A stretch of DNA of 64,000 nucleotides from Rhizobium sp. C4 (GCF_021026315.1 NZ_JAJNCX010000004.1:1-64000); one strand, 5' to 3'. Shown: positions 25,360-33,954, counted from the first letter of the stretch. Numbers and translations: made by a program. The notes: a model not told the origin generated them from the letters alone.

Positions 25360-25387
25360 GCGCTCCGGCCATCGCTGGCCGGAGCGC
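25360..25387 (+). terminator. Hairpin between permease and ligase genes
   Basis: GCGCTCCGGCCA (25360-25371) and TGGCCGGAGCGC (25376-25387) form a perfect 12-base stem with a 4-base loop. No T-run follows, so it may attenuate or protect the message rather than stop transcription outright. The ligase starts 62 bases downstream. Confidence 0.5.
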
Positions 25388-25449
25388 ATCCAATCAAGAA
25401 TGACAAAACGGGCCCGCGAGCGGCCGACAGGGAACAGGGACAGCTTCTG

Positions 25450-26817
25450 ATGAGCTCCAAATACGATTTCGAGACCTTGAAGACGGACGTTGCGGAGGGC
25501 CGGATCGATACCGTTCTGGCCGTGCAGGTCGATATGCAGGGTCGGCTCATGGGCAAGCGCTTCCACGCGCAGTATTTCCTCGACAGCGGCTGGCATGAAA
25601 CGCATAGCTGCAACTATCTGCTGGCGACCGACATGGAGATGGAGACGGTCCCGGGCTACAAGGCGACGAGCTGGGAAGCGGGCTACGGCGACTACACGAT
25701 GAAGCCCGACCTCTCGACGCTCAGGCGCATTCCGTGGCTCGAAGGCACCGCCATGGTCATCTGCGACGTGCTCGATCATCACACGCATGAAGAGGTTCCG
25801 CATTCGCCGCGCGCCATCCTGAAGAAGCAGGTGAAGCGGCTCGAAGCGATGGGCCTCAAGGCCTATATGGCGACCGAACTCGAATTCTTCCTCTTCGACC
25901 AGACCTATGACGACGCGCGGGAAAGCGGCTATCGCGACCTGCGGCTGGCCTCCGGCTACAACGAAGATTACCACATCTTCCAGACCTCCAAGGAAGAAGA
26001 CGTGATGCGGGCCATCCGCAACGGGCTTTATGGCGCCGGCATCACGGTCGAGAATTCCAAGGGCGAGGCATCTGCCGGGCAGGAAGAGATCAACGTCAAG
26101 TATGACGAAGCGGTCGTGACCGCCGACCAGCATGCGATCGTGAAGAACGGCGCCAAGGAAATCGCCTGGGCGCGCGGCAAGGCGATCACCTTCCTCGCCA
26201 AGTGGAGCAATGCGGCGGCCGGCAGTTCGTCCCATATCCACCAGTCGCTCTGGTCGCTCGACGGCAAGCCGATGTTCTACGATCCGAACGGCCGCTATGG
26301 CATGTCGAAGATGATGGAGCACTATGTGGCGGGCCTGCTGGCGCATGCCGAGGAGGTGACCTATTTCCTCGCGCCCTATATCAACTCCTACAAGCGCTTT
26401 GTGGCCGGCACGTTTGCTCCGACCAAGGCGATCTGGTCTAAGGACAACCGCACCGCCGGCTATCGCCTGTGCGGCGAGGGCTCGAAGTCGATCCGTATCG
26501 AGTGCCGCGTCGGTGGCTCGGACCTCAACCCCTATCTGGCGCTCGCAGCGCTTCTGGCCGCCGGCATCGACGGCATCGAAAAGCAGATGACGCTCGAAGA
26601 TCCCTTCACGGGCGATGCCTACAAGGCGGGCGAGATCCGCGAGGTTCCGAAGACGCTTCGCGCGGCGACGGATGCGCTCAACAAGTCTCAGCTGCTGCGC
26701 TCGGCATTCGGCGATGGTGTGGTCGATCACTATGTGCGCGCGGCCGAGTGGGAGCAGGAAGAATACGATCGCAAGATCACGGACTGGGAGGTGGCGCGCG
26801 GCTTCGAACGGGCATAA
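25450..26817 (+). CDS. Glutamine-synthetase-like gamma-glutamyl ligase
   Basis: The 455-residue protein starts at the ATG at 25450. The front ~110 residues are the GS beta-grasp part (VLAVQVDMQGRLMGKRFHAQ), and the rest is the catalytic barrel. Key segments are KAYMATELEFFLFDQ (metal-binding Glu), AGQEEINVKYDEAV, KWSNAAAGSSSHIHQSLW and ECRVGGSDLNPYLALAALLA. The SSSHIHQSL loop is typical of GS-like enzymes that join glutamate to amines (PuuA, GlnA4, IpuC types) rather than ammonia. With an alcohol dehydrogenase and aldehyde dehydrogenase in the same operon, an amino alcohol such as ethanolamine is the best candidate amine (inference). A toxin-antitoxin pair follows after 77 bases. Confidence 0.88.
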   Translation: MSSKYDFETLKTDVAEGRIDTVLAVQVDMQGRLMGKRFHAQYFLDSGWHETHSCNYLLATDMEMETVPGYKATSWEAGYGDYTMKPDLSTLRRIPWLEGTAMVICDVLDHHTHEEVPHSPRAILKKQVKRLEAMGLKAYMATELEFFLFDQTYDDARESGYRDLRLASGYNEDYHIFQTSKEEDVMRAIRNGLYGAGITVENSKGEASAGQEEINVKYDEAVVTADQHAIVKNGAKEIAWARGKAITFLAKWSNAAAGSSSHIHQSLWSLDGKPMFYDPNGRYGMSKMMEHYVAGLLAHAEEVTYFLAPYINSYKRFVAGTFAPTKAIWSKDNRTAGYRLCGEGSKSIRIECRVGGSDLNPYLALAALLAAGIDGIEKQMTLEDPFTGDAYKAGEIREVPKTLRAATDALNKSQLLRSAFGDGVVDHYVRAAEWEQEEYDRKITDWEVARGFERA

Positions 26818-26894
26818 TCGCAACGGAGCGTTGCTGAAATCTCCACGCGATGCTATTTTCGCAATGTCATGAGTGAACCCGAAGGAGGTGTCGC

Positions 26895-27326
26895 ATGATC
26901 GATAGCGAATGGTTCTATCGTCAGCTGGAGAAGGACGGGCGATCGGTGCGCGCCATGGCGCGCGCCCTTGGACTCGATCCCAGCGCGGTGTCGCGGATGC
27001 TCAAGGGTGAGCGGAAGATGAGTGCGGATGAGCAGGACGGCATTGCCGACTATCTCGGGGTTTCCATCAACGAGGTGGCGGCACGTCGGCGTGGCGAGGT
27101 GGCTGGCTTCGCGGAGAAGGGGCAGGAGGGGTTTGTGGTGGATGAGCCAGTCGGTGGCTACACCGAGAAACGCGCACTTCTGCGTCGCGGGCAGGAGGAT
27201 GGAGAGCCCAAGAGTTATTATGAGCGTGTTCGCGGCTGCATGAAGGGAACGATCACGATTCCCCCGGGTGTGGACTTGACGGAACCGGCCGATCCCGAAT
27301 GGGCGAAGCTTTATGATGACGAATGA
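26895..27326 (+). CDS. HTH (XRE-like) antitoxin
   Basis: The 143-residue protein starts at the ATG at 26895, seven bases after GGAGG. Its N-terminus is a Cro/CI-type helix-turn-helix (SVRAMARALGLDPSAVSRML, then YLGVSINEVAARR). The C-terminal half is acidic and flexible, fitting a toxin-wrapping antitoxin region; it ends LTEPADPEWAKLYDDE. The PIN toxin gene overlaps its end by 14 bases. It probably represses its own promoter and neutralises the toxin. The module sits inside the amine-catabolism gene run. Confidence 0.8.
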   Translation: MIDSEWFYRQLEKDGRSVRAMARALGLDPSAVSRMLKGERKMSADEQDGIADYLGVSINEVAARRRGEVAGFAEKGQEGFVVDEPVGGYTEKRALLRRGQEDGEPKSYYERVRGCMKGTITIPPGVDLTEPADPEWAKLYDDE

Positions 27327-27735
27327 GAGGTATCTGCTGGATACGTGCGCCGTCATCTTCCTGGCGAACGGAGAACAAGTTAGCGAGGAGGTCGTGCGGG
27401 TATTATCTGCCGGAACGCCGGACTCGATAGGGATTTTTGTTTCAGCATTTTCCGCATGGGAGGTCGCGAAACTCGTGTCGAAAGGCCGGCTTCATCTGAC
27501 ACGTGCACCGCTCCCCTGGTTCGACGAGGCAATCGCACGGTTCGGAGCCGATGTCTTGCCGGCGACGGCGGAAATTTTGGTGGCGTCCTGTTTCCTGCCA
27601 GAGCCGCTGCAGGGTGACCCAGCCGACCGAATTCTCGTCGCCACCGCGCGCGAACATGATTTGACCATTATTACCCGCGACCGGGCAGTTCTTGCCTATG
27701 GCGCGGCAGGCCATGTGAAGGTTTTGGCCTGTTAA
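27313..27735 (+). CDS. PIN-domain toxin (VapC-like ribonuclease)
   Basis: The 140-residue protein starts at ATGATG (27313), inside the end of the antitoxin gene. PIN-fold acidic residues are all present: Asp10 in YLLDTCAVIFL, Glu50 in SAWEVAKL, Asp102/Asp105 in GDPADRILVATA and Asp123 in IITRDRAVL. Such toxins are Mg-dependent RNases that cut tRNA or rRNA. The arrangement with an XRE-type rather than AbrB/RHH antitoxin is less usual. Only 15 bases separate its stop from the aldehyde dehydrogenase start, so the toxin and the enzyme are probably on the same message. Confidence 0.85.
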   Translation: MMTNERYLLDTCAVIFLANGEQVSEEVVRVLSAGTPDSIGIFVSAFSAWEVAKLVSKGRLHLTRAPLPWFDEAIARFGADVLPATAEILVASCFLPEPLQGDPADRILVATAREHDLTIITRDRAVLAYGAAGHVKVLAC

Positions 27736-27750
27736 CTGGAGCAGTGAAAG

Positions 27751-29133
27751 ATGACGATGATCCGATGCATTTCGCCGGTTGACGGTTCGGTCTATGCCGA
27801 ACGTCCGGCGATGAGTTACGACGATGCGGCTGCAGCAGTCGCCCGCGCCCGCAAGGCGCAGAAGTCCTGGGCGAAGCGCCCGCTGGAAGAGCGTGTGCAG
27901 CTGGTGCTGAAGGGCGTGGCGCGGCTGAATGAAATGGCCGATGTCGTGGTTGAAGAACTCGCCTGGCAGATGGGCCGCCCGGTTCGCTATGGCGGCGAGT
28001 TCAAGGGCTTCAACGAGCGTTCCAACTATGTTGCGACCATTGCCGCCGATGCGCTGGCGCCGCTGGTCGTCGAAAGCTCGGACAAGTTCGAGCGCTATAT
28101 TGAGCGTGAAGCTCATGGCGTCGTCTTCGTCATCGCGCCGTGGAACTATCCCTACATGACCGCGCTCAACACGATTGCACCTGCGCTGATGGCGGGCAAT
28201 ACGGTCGTGCTTAAACATGCGTCGCAGACGCTGCTGGTCGGCGAACGTTTCGTTCAGGCCTTCAATGAGGCGGGCGTTCCGGAAGACGTGTTCATGAATG
28301 TCTTCCTCGACCATGACACGACGACGAAGCTGATTGCTGCCAGCTCGTTCAACTTCATCAACTTCACGGGCTCCGTCGAAGGTGGGCGCAATATCGAGCG
28401 TGCGGCTGCCGGCACCTTCACTGGTACAGGCCTTGAGCTTGGCGGCAAGGATCCGGGCTATGTGATGGAAGATGCGGATCTCGATGCGGCCGTCGATACG
28501 CTGATGGATGGCGCGACCTACAATTCCGGCCAGTGCTGCTGCGGCATCGAGCGCATCTATGTGAACGAAAACCTCTATGACGAATTCGTCGAGAAGTCGG
28601 TCGCCTGGGTGTCCAACTACAAGCTCGGCAATCCGCTCGACAAGGAAACGACGCTCGGCCCGATGGCGCACAAGCGCTTTGCCGCGACCGTGCGCGAGCA
28701 GATCGCTCAAGCCGTGTCGAAGGGCGCCAAGGCGCTGGTCGATCCGAAGCTCTTCCCGGCTGACGATGGCGGCGCCTATATCGCGCCGCAGATCCTCGTC
28801 GATGTCGATCACTCGATGGAGATCATGCGCGAAGAGACCTTCGGTCCGGCTGTCGGCATCATGAAGGTGAAGAATGATGCCGAAGCGCTCGAACTGATGA
28901 ACGACTGCAAATACGGTCTCACCGTTTCGCTCTGGACGAAGGATGCGGAACGCGCTGCCCGTCTCGGCCGCGATCTGGAAACCGGCACGGTGTTCATGAA
29001 CCGCGCCGACTATGTCGATCCGGGCCTGTGCTGGACAGGCTGCAAGGATACGGGCCGTGGCGGCTCGCTCTCCATCATAGGCTTCCACAACCTGACCCGC
29101 CCGAAATCCTATCACCTCAAGAAGGCACTTTAA
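27751..29133 (+). CDS. Aldehyde dehydrogenase
   Basis: The 460-residue NAD(P)-dependent enzyme starts at the ATG at 27751 behind GGAG. It has the ALDH features: FVIAPWNYPYMTALNTIAPA (cofactor site), FINFTGSVEGGRNIE, catalytic Glu in LELGGKDPGYV, and catalytic Cys in YNSGQCCCGIERIYV, with three adjacent cysteines. Near the C-terminus EETFGPAVGIMKV is also typical. It oxidises an aldehyde to an acid. In the proposed scheme it acts on the gamma-glutamylated aldehyde made by the next gene's alcohol dehydrogenase. The dehydrogenase gene starts two bases after its stop region. Confidence 0.9.
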   Translation: MTMIRCISPVDGSVYAERPAMSYDDAAAAVARARKAQKSWAKRPLEERVQLVLKGVARLNEMADVVVEELAWQMGRPVRYGGEFKGFNERSNYVATIAADALAPLVVESSDKFERYIEREAHGVVFVIAPWNYPYMTALNTIAPALMAGNTVVLKHASQTLLVGERFVQAFNEAGVPEDVFMNVFLDHDTTTKLIAASSFNFINFTGSVEGGRNIERAAAGTFTGTGLELGGKDPGYVMEDADLDAAVDTLMDGATYNSGQCCCGIERIYVNENLYDEFVEKSVAWVSNYKLGNPLDKETTLGPMAHKRFAATVREQIAQAVSKGAKALVDPKLFPADDGGAYIAPQILVDVDHSMEIMREETFGPAVGIMKVKNDAEALELMNDCKYGLTVSLWTKDAERAARLGRDLETGTVFMNRADYVDPGLCWTGCKDTGRGGSLSIIGFHNLTRPKSYHLKKAL

Positions 29134-29134
29134 G

Positions 29135-30280
29135 ATGTCGATTACTGCAAACTGGAGCTACCCGACCCTCGTCAAGATGGGGGCAGGGCGCATCAAGGAA
29201 CTGGCCGATCACTGCAAGTCGCTCGGCATGAAGAAGCCGCTTCTTGTCACTGATCGCGGTCTTTCGACCATGCCGATCACGAAACAGGCGCTCGATATTC
29301 TCGAAGCCGGCGGTCTCGGCCGGGCGATCTTCGCCGACGTCGATCCGAACCCGAACGAGAAGAACCTCGAAGCCGGCGTGAAGGCCTTCAAGGATGGTGG
29401 TCATGACGGCGTCGTCGCCTTCGGCGGCGGCTCGGGCCTCGACCTCGGCAAATGCGTGGCCTTCATGGCCGGCCAGACGCGTCCGGTATGGGATTTCGAG
29501 GATGTTGGCGACTGGTGGACGCGTGCGTCTGTCGAGGGCATTGCCCCCATCGTAGCGGTGCCGACGACGGCCGGAACCGGCTCGGAAGTCGGACGCGCTT
29601 CCGTCATCACCAATTCCGTGACGGAAACGAAGAAGATCATCTTTCATCCGAAGTTCCTGCCGGGTGTCACGATCTGCGATCCGGAACTGACGGTGGGCAT
29701 GCCGAAGCACATCACGGCCGGCACGGGCATGGATGCGTTTGCGCATTGCCTCGAGGCCTATTCCTCGCCCTTCTACCATCCGATGAGCCAGGGCATTGCG
29801 CTCGAAGGCATGCGTCTGGTGAAGGAATATCTGCCGCGCGCCTACAAGGACGGGACGGATATCGAGGCCCGCACGCACATGATGTCGGCCGCCGCCATGG
29901 GGGCCGTCGCCTTCCAGAAGGGTCTTGGTGCAATCCACTCGCTGAGCCACCCGGTCGGCGCGATCTACCATACGCATCACGGCACGACGAATGCCGTCGT
30001 CATGCCGCCGGTGCTGCGCTTCAACCGTCCGGCGATCGAGGATCGGATTGCTTCCGCTGCTGCCTATCTCGGCATCGCAGGGGGCTTCAACGGCTTCTAC
30101 GATCTGGTGCTGGAACTGCGCGAAACGCTCGGCATTCCGGACAAGCTGGCAGCCCTCGGCGTCAAGACGGACCGCATTGACGAGATGTCCGTCATGGCCG
30201 TGGCCGATCCGTCGACGGGTGGCAACCCGGTCGAGTTGACGGTCGAGGCGGCGAAGAAGCTCTTCCTCGAATCCATCTGA
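29135..30280 (+). CDS. Iron-type (group III) alcohol dehydrogenase
   Basis: The 381-residue enzyme begins MSITANWSYPTLVKMGAGRI, one base after the aldehyde dehydrogenase stop. The NAD-binding front has GVVAFGGGSGLDLGKC. The metal-binding part carries GTGMDAFAHCLEAY (Asp and His ligands), then AIHSLSHPVGAIYHTHHGTT (two more His ligands), and VPTTAGTGSEVGRASVI is a family hallmark. It interconverts an alcohol and an aldehyde with an Fe or Zn ion. Tight linkage with the aldehyde dehydrogenase suggests that the two oxidise one alcohol to the acid. It is the last gene of the operon, followed by a terminator. Confidence 0.9.
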   Translation: MSITANWSYPTLVKMGAGRIKELADHCKSLGMKKPLLVTDRGLSTMPITKQALDILEAGGLGRAIFADVDPNPNEKNLEAGVKAFKDGGHDGVVAFGGGSGLDLGKCVAFMAGQTRPVWDFEDVGDWWTRASVEGIAPIVAVPTTAGTGSEVGRASVITNSVTETKKIIFHPKFLPGVTICDPELTVGMPKHITAGTGMDAFAHCLEAYSSPFYHPMSQGIALEGMRLVKEYLPRAYKDGTDIEARTHMMSAAAMGAVAFQKGLGAIHSLSHPVGAIYHTHHGTTNAVVMPPVLRFNRPAIEDRIASAAAYLGIAGGFNGFYDLVLELRETLGIPDKLAALGVKTDRIDEMSVMAVADPSTGGNPVELTVEAAKKLFLESI

Positions 30281-30303
30281 TCGGCGTTTTCCTGCGCAAA
30301 ATT

Positions 30304-30334
30304 GAACGCCCGTGCTCACGCGCGGGCGTTTTTC
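30304..30334 (+). terminator. Rho-independent terminator of the catabolic operon
   Basis: AACGCCCG (30305-30312) pairs with CGGGCGTT (30323-30330), and TTTTTC follows. It lies 25 bases after the alcohol dehydrogenase stop. Confidence 0.8.
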
Positions 30335-30594
30335 GTTGTGGATGGAGAGTGTTGGACCGCGCTTCTCCCATGTTGCTCCAGCCTTGCGTAAGCCAATCTG
30401 CACAGGCTTTTCCAGCTTGTTCGAGATTCGTGTGTTGCGTCGGCATTTCGTTGGCGGATCGTTAATTGCTGCAGTCGGCCTTAAGTCTCCGTTAACCATG
30501 ATTTACGCAATGTATACCTGTCGCGAAGCAGCGATCGACATGCATGGTCCTTCAAGCCGGATGGGGTTCCGGCGGACCGATTAGGGGGTTTGGA
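30335..30594. other. Intergenic region before the ParA-like gene
   Basis: Between the terminator and the parA-like start lie 260 bases with no convincing gene. GTTAACCATGATTTACGCAATG (about 30491-30512) is AT-rich and probably contains the promoter, but no confident -35/-10 pair could be assigned. Confidence 0.35.
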
Positions 30595-31311
30595 ATGCCA
30601 GTCATTTCACTTGCAAATACAAAGGGCGGCGCAGGCAAGACGACGGCGGCACTGCTGCTGGCATCTGAATATGTCCGCCAGGGCTATCGTGTCGCGGTTC
30701 TCGACGCCGATCCGCAGAAGTGGATCACCAACTGGTACGAAACCGGCGGCAAGGATCCGAGCCTGACGGTCATCTCCGAAGTGACGGTCGCTTCGCTGCA
30801 GACGCATATCCGCGAGATGCGCGACCAGATCGATTTCTTCATCATCGATCTTCCCGGCCAGCGCGATCCGCTGCTGGCAACCGCGCTCGGTCTCTCCGAC
30901 CATGTGCTGATCCCGGTTCAGGGCTGTGCGATGGACGCCAAGGGGGCGGCGCAGGTCATCGAACTGCTGGCGCATATGAAGAACCAGGCGAAGATCTCGA
31001 TCCCGCATTCCGTCGTGCTGACGCGGGTGAGTTCCATTGCAACGACCCGGGCGCTCACGGCGATCAAGGACCTGCTGGTCTCGCGCGGCGTGAATGTTCT
31101 GGAGACACCGATCTTCGAACGTTCCGCCTTCCGCGACATCTTCGATCTCGGAACGATGCTGCACAAGGCCGATCCCGCCCGCATCACCAATCTCGACAAG
31201 GCACGCGAGAATGCCCGCGTGCTGGCGCTGGAACTGAAGCGTCTGCTGCCGGCCAAGCGCCGCGAACAGCCGCTGGGTCTTGCAGCGCGCATGCGGCAGC
31301 GGGCGGCGTGA
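30595..31311 (+). CDS. ParA/MinD-family ATPase (orphan)
   Basis: The ATG at 30595 (MPVISLANTKGGAGKTTAAL) follows GGGGG; the open frame extends 17 codons upstream without a good start. The product has 238 residues. The deviant Walker A (KGGAGKTT), Asp in VLDADPQKWIT and the IIDLPGQRDPLLA switch are typical of the ParA/VirC1-like P-loop ATPases that position plasmids or protein clusters on nucleoid or membrane. No parB-type partner is beside it, so its cargo is unknown. It probably forms a one-gene unit, with a terminator after its end. Confidence 0.88.
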   Translation: MPVISLANTKGGAGKTTAALLLASEYVRQGYRVAVLDADPQKWITNWYETGGKDPSLTVISEVTVASLQTHIREMRDQIDFFIIDLPGQRDPLLATALGLSDHVLIPVQGCAMDAKGAAQVIELLAHMKNQAKISIPHSVVLTRVSSIATTRALTAIKDLLVSRGVNVLETPIFERSAFRDIFDLGTMLHKADPARITNLDKARENARVLALELKRLLPAKRREQPLGLAARMRQRAA

Positions 31312-31381
31312 TAGCCGCTCCATGACGCGAAGCACTGTTTGAGGGCGATGAACCCAGGTGCTTGATGACCGTGAATTCTCC

Positions 31382-31420
31382 GAGCGCCGGAACCTCAATG
31401 GGGTTTCGGCGCTCTTTTAT
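31382..31420. terminator. Bidirectional terminator hairpin
   Basis: GAGCGCCGGAACC (31382-31394) pairs with GGTTTCGGCGCTC (31402-31414), with one mismatch, and TTTTAT follows. It separates the converging ParA-like and L,D-transpeptidase genes. Confidence 0.75.
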
Positions 31421-31425
31421 TTCGA

Positions 31426-32910
31426 TCAGTCGATGAACTGAACGATCGTGCCGGGCTTGACCATCTTGGCAAGTTCCTGCGCATCCCAGTTGGTCAGGCG
31501 CACGCAGCCATGGCTCTGGGTCTTGCCGATCTTGGACGGTTCGGGCGTGCCGTGGATGCCGTAGGTGGGCTTGTCCAGGGCGATCCAGACATTGCCGACC
31601 GGGCCGTTCGGACCCGGCGGAATGGTCAGCACCTTGGTGTTGTTGCCCTGCGTGAAATTGATCTTCGGATTATAGGTGTAATTCGGATTGAAGGCGACGC
31701 GCGCCACGGTATGCGTGCCGGACGGCGAGGGCGTGTCAGCCGAGCCGATGGAGGCCGGGTAGACGGCGACGAGGTTGCCCTGCGCGTCGAAGGCCTGCAC
31801 TTCCTTGATTGCCTTGTTGGCGACGATGCGCGTCACCTGGCCGGTCTTGACCGGCCCCGGATTGGCGACCTTGACGATCGTTCCGGGCGTGTTGAAGTCG
31901 ACGCCGGGGTTCAGTTCCTTCAGATAGTCTTCGTCCATGTGGAAGCGTTCGGCGAGCATTTCCGTCACCGACGTGTAGCCCATCGAGGGCATGGTCGCCT
32001 TCTGCGAATAGTCTTCCGGGATCGAGGCGACATAGGGGCCGGCGGCATCCGTCGGGGTGATCGTGTAGTCCATGAAGGGCAGGCCGCCGCCGGTGGCGAG
32101 CCGGTTCATGATGTCCTCGGAATTGCGCGGATCGATCTTGTCGCCCGTGGTCACTTCATAGGCATGCAGCGCCTTGTCGACATTCGAGCCCTTCTTGCCG
32201 TCGATCACGCCCGGCGACATGCCCATGCGGTCGAGATAGACCTGAAGGGCAGCGATTTCGGCGCGCGACTTGCCGGTGAGGTTGAGCTTCGGGGCAGGGC
32301 TTTCCAGCGCTTCCGGCAGGTCGTTGGCCGGTGCATCGTTGGGACCGATCGATGCGGTCTGGGTGTTGTCGGGATTGTCGAAACCGTCGACCGACTGGCG
32401 CTGGCGATCGCCCGGCAGGGTCGCGGGGTCATTCGGAAGCGGCTGGCGCGACACATCGCCGTCATTGCCGAAACGGCCGCGGGGGATGGTGCCGGTCGCG
32501 AGATTGTCGTCGTTCAGGCCGCCCTGGCTGGCGCGGCGATTGTCATCATAGCCCGGATCCCACGGTGCGGCATCCATGCCGAAACCACGGTCGCGCGGGT
32601 TCGCGGCCCGCGGGGCGACCCGGGATGCGGGCATTTCGGTGGCAACGATGTAGCCATCGCGGTCGACAAGCACCCGTCGGCCATAGGCGTCACGGCGAAA
32701 CGTCACGGCGCCCTGTTCTGGGATATAGTCGAGAATGTCGCCTTCCGGCGTCACCAGCACCGTATCGCCACGACCAGAGGCCTGCTGTGCCTGAGCCGGA
32801 ATGGCGGCAAGGCCGGCGAGCGTGAGGGCTGAAACTGCAAAAGCAAGACGGAAGGAGCGCACAGAGAACACCGTGAATCGTGACAATATTGAGGCCTGAT
32901 AGCCGGACAT
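31426..32910 (-). CDS. L,D-transpeptidase with peptidoglycan-binding region
   Basis: The 494-residue exported enzyme starts at the ATG at 32910 behind AAAGG. Its signal peptide ends near PAQAQ. Residues ~60-200 are low-complexity. A peptidoglycan-binding-1-like module follows (AALQVYLDRMGMSPGVIDGK), then a LysM-like segment (MLAERFHMDEDYLKELNPGV). The C-terminal ~150 residues are the YkuD catalytic domain with HGTPEPSKIGKTQSHGCVRL, where His and Cys of SHGCVRL are catalytic. It makes 3-3 crosslinks or anchors proteins to the cell wall, as common in rhizobia. It is single-gene, facing the terminator. Confidence 0.9.
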   Translation of the reverse strand: MSGYQASILSRFTVFSVRSFRLAFAVSALTLAGLAAIPAQAQQASGRGDTVLVTPEGDILDYIPEQGAVTFRRDAYGRRVLVDRDGYIVATEMPASRVAPRAANPRDRGFGMDAAPWDPGYDDNRRASQGGLNDDNLATGTIPRGRFGNDGDVSRQPLPNDPATLPGDRQRQSVDGFDNPDNTQTASIGPNDAPANDLPEALESPAPKLNLTGKSRAEIAALQVYLDRMGMSPGVIDGKKGSNVDKALHAYEVTTGDKIDPRNSEDIMNRLATGGGLPFMDYTITPTDAAGPYVASIPEDYSQKATMPSMGYTSVTEMLAERFHMDEDYLKELNPGVDFNTPGTIVKVANPGPVKTGQVTRIVANKAIKEVQAFDAQGNLVAVYPASIGSADTPSPSGTHTVARVAFNPNYTYNPKINFTQGNNTKVLTIPPGPNGPVGNVWIALDKPTYGIHGTPEPSKIGKTQSHGCVRLTNWDAQELAKMVKPGTIVQFID

Positions 32911-33033
32911 TTCGACCTTTATATGGTATTTTCAACATGTTAAGGAAATATTGACCATCAATTTTTCGTTAAGGCCGTTTGCAGGGCTGCCGGTTTGGCT
33001 TATCAAGGGCCCTTATTTCGAGGGAACACTGCC

Positions 33034-33867
33034 ATGCTGGAACTCTATGCCGCGCGGGGGCCGCGCCTTTTTCTCGACGAAAACTCCGTCTTCGATATTG
33101 GCAGTTTGATTGTCGGCGGGGCCGACTTGTCGCCCGGTCGGGCCATTCCGGATGACGGCGACCCGCGCATCGATCATTCGCTGGAAGGCTTTCTTTTTAC
33201 CTGCGGGCCTGACCATATCCGTCACCCGGAACCGGTTGAGAGTGTCGAAGGCAAGAAATATCCTCTGCATGGCTCGTTCTCGGCCTGTCCCGCGGAGGTG
33301 ACCGAGTTTCGCAACGGGCGGCTTTCCTCGACGGCACGCGCCACCGTGATGGTACGGCTGGCCGATGGCGGCCTCGCCCGTCTGGAGCGGCGCTGGCACA
33401 TCGATGGGGTGACAGGGGCTGTTTCGCTCAACGACCGCGTCACCAATGCTGGCTCGAAGCCGTTTGCGCCGATGCTCATGTATCACATGAACCTCGGGGC
33501 GAAGAATTTCGACGCCAGGACTCAAGTGTCCGGTGACATGGTCGGCAAGGTGCCGGTTTCCTGGCAGTTCGGCGAGGGTGACAATTACGTGTTCTGCGTG
33601 CCGGCCGGCGGCGAGCAGGGGCATGCGACGCTGCGTCTCGGCCCGATTGCCGGGGCAGGCGGGCTGACGCTGCGCGTTGATTTCGACACCGCGACGCTGC
33701 CTTATCTGCAGATGTGGCGTAACGAGAGCCGTCCGGCTTGCGTCGTTGGCATCGAGCCCGCCTCGCATGACTGGAAGCCGCGCGCCGAGCTTGCCGCCGC
33801 CGATGCCATGGCGCTGCTGCAGCCCGGGGAATCTCGCGACTATGGCCTGCGTTTTGCCTTTGCGTGA
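33034..33867 (+). CDS. Aldose-epimerase-like protein (DUF4432-type)
   Basis: The ATG at 33034 (MLELYAARGPRLFLDENSVF), behind GAGGGAA, gives 277 residues. An in-frame TTG 13 codons earlier is possible but less favoured. The protein is a beta-sandwich sugar-mutarotase-like fold: the YPLHGSFSACPAEV segment carries a conserved His, and the later HMNLGAKNFDAR and YLQMWRNESR stretches are also family-like. Such proteins bind or epimerise hexoses or related sugars. The substrate is unknown. It is followed after 87 bases by the RidA-type gene on the same strand. Confidence 0.75.
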   Translation: MLELYAARGPRLFLDENSVFDIGSLIVGGADLSPGRAIPDDGDPRIDHSLEGFLFTCGPDHIRHPEPVESVEGKKYPLHGSFSACPAEVTEFRNGRLSSTARATVMVRLADGGLARLERRWHIDGVTGAVSLNDRVTNAGSKPFAPMLMYHMNLGAKNFDARTQVSGDMVGKVPVSWQFGEGDNYVFCVPAGGEQGHATLRLGPIAGAGGLTLRVDFDTATLPYLQMWRNESRPACVVGIEPASHDWKPRAELAAADAMALLQPGESRDYGLRFAFA

Positions 33868-33954
33868 GGTGCTGCGCGCGGCATATGGTTGACGCCGGGC
33901 GGAAGGAAGGCTAGGCCGCTTTCCGCATCTTTTTTCGCATTCAGGAGAGACGAA

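Noticed and set aside
23799-25613. Long minus-strand open frame (604 codons)
   Set aside because: Antisense to the APC permease gene, and its composition is that of a shadow frame.
25255-26823. Long minus-strand open frame (522 codons)
   Set aside because: Antisense to the glutamine-synthetase-like gene, with no recognisable domain.
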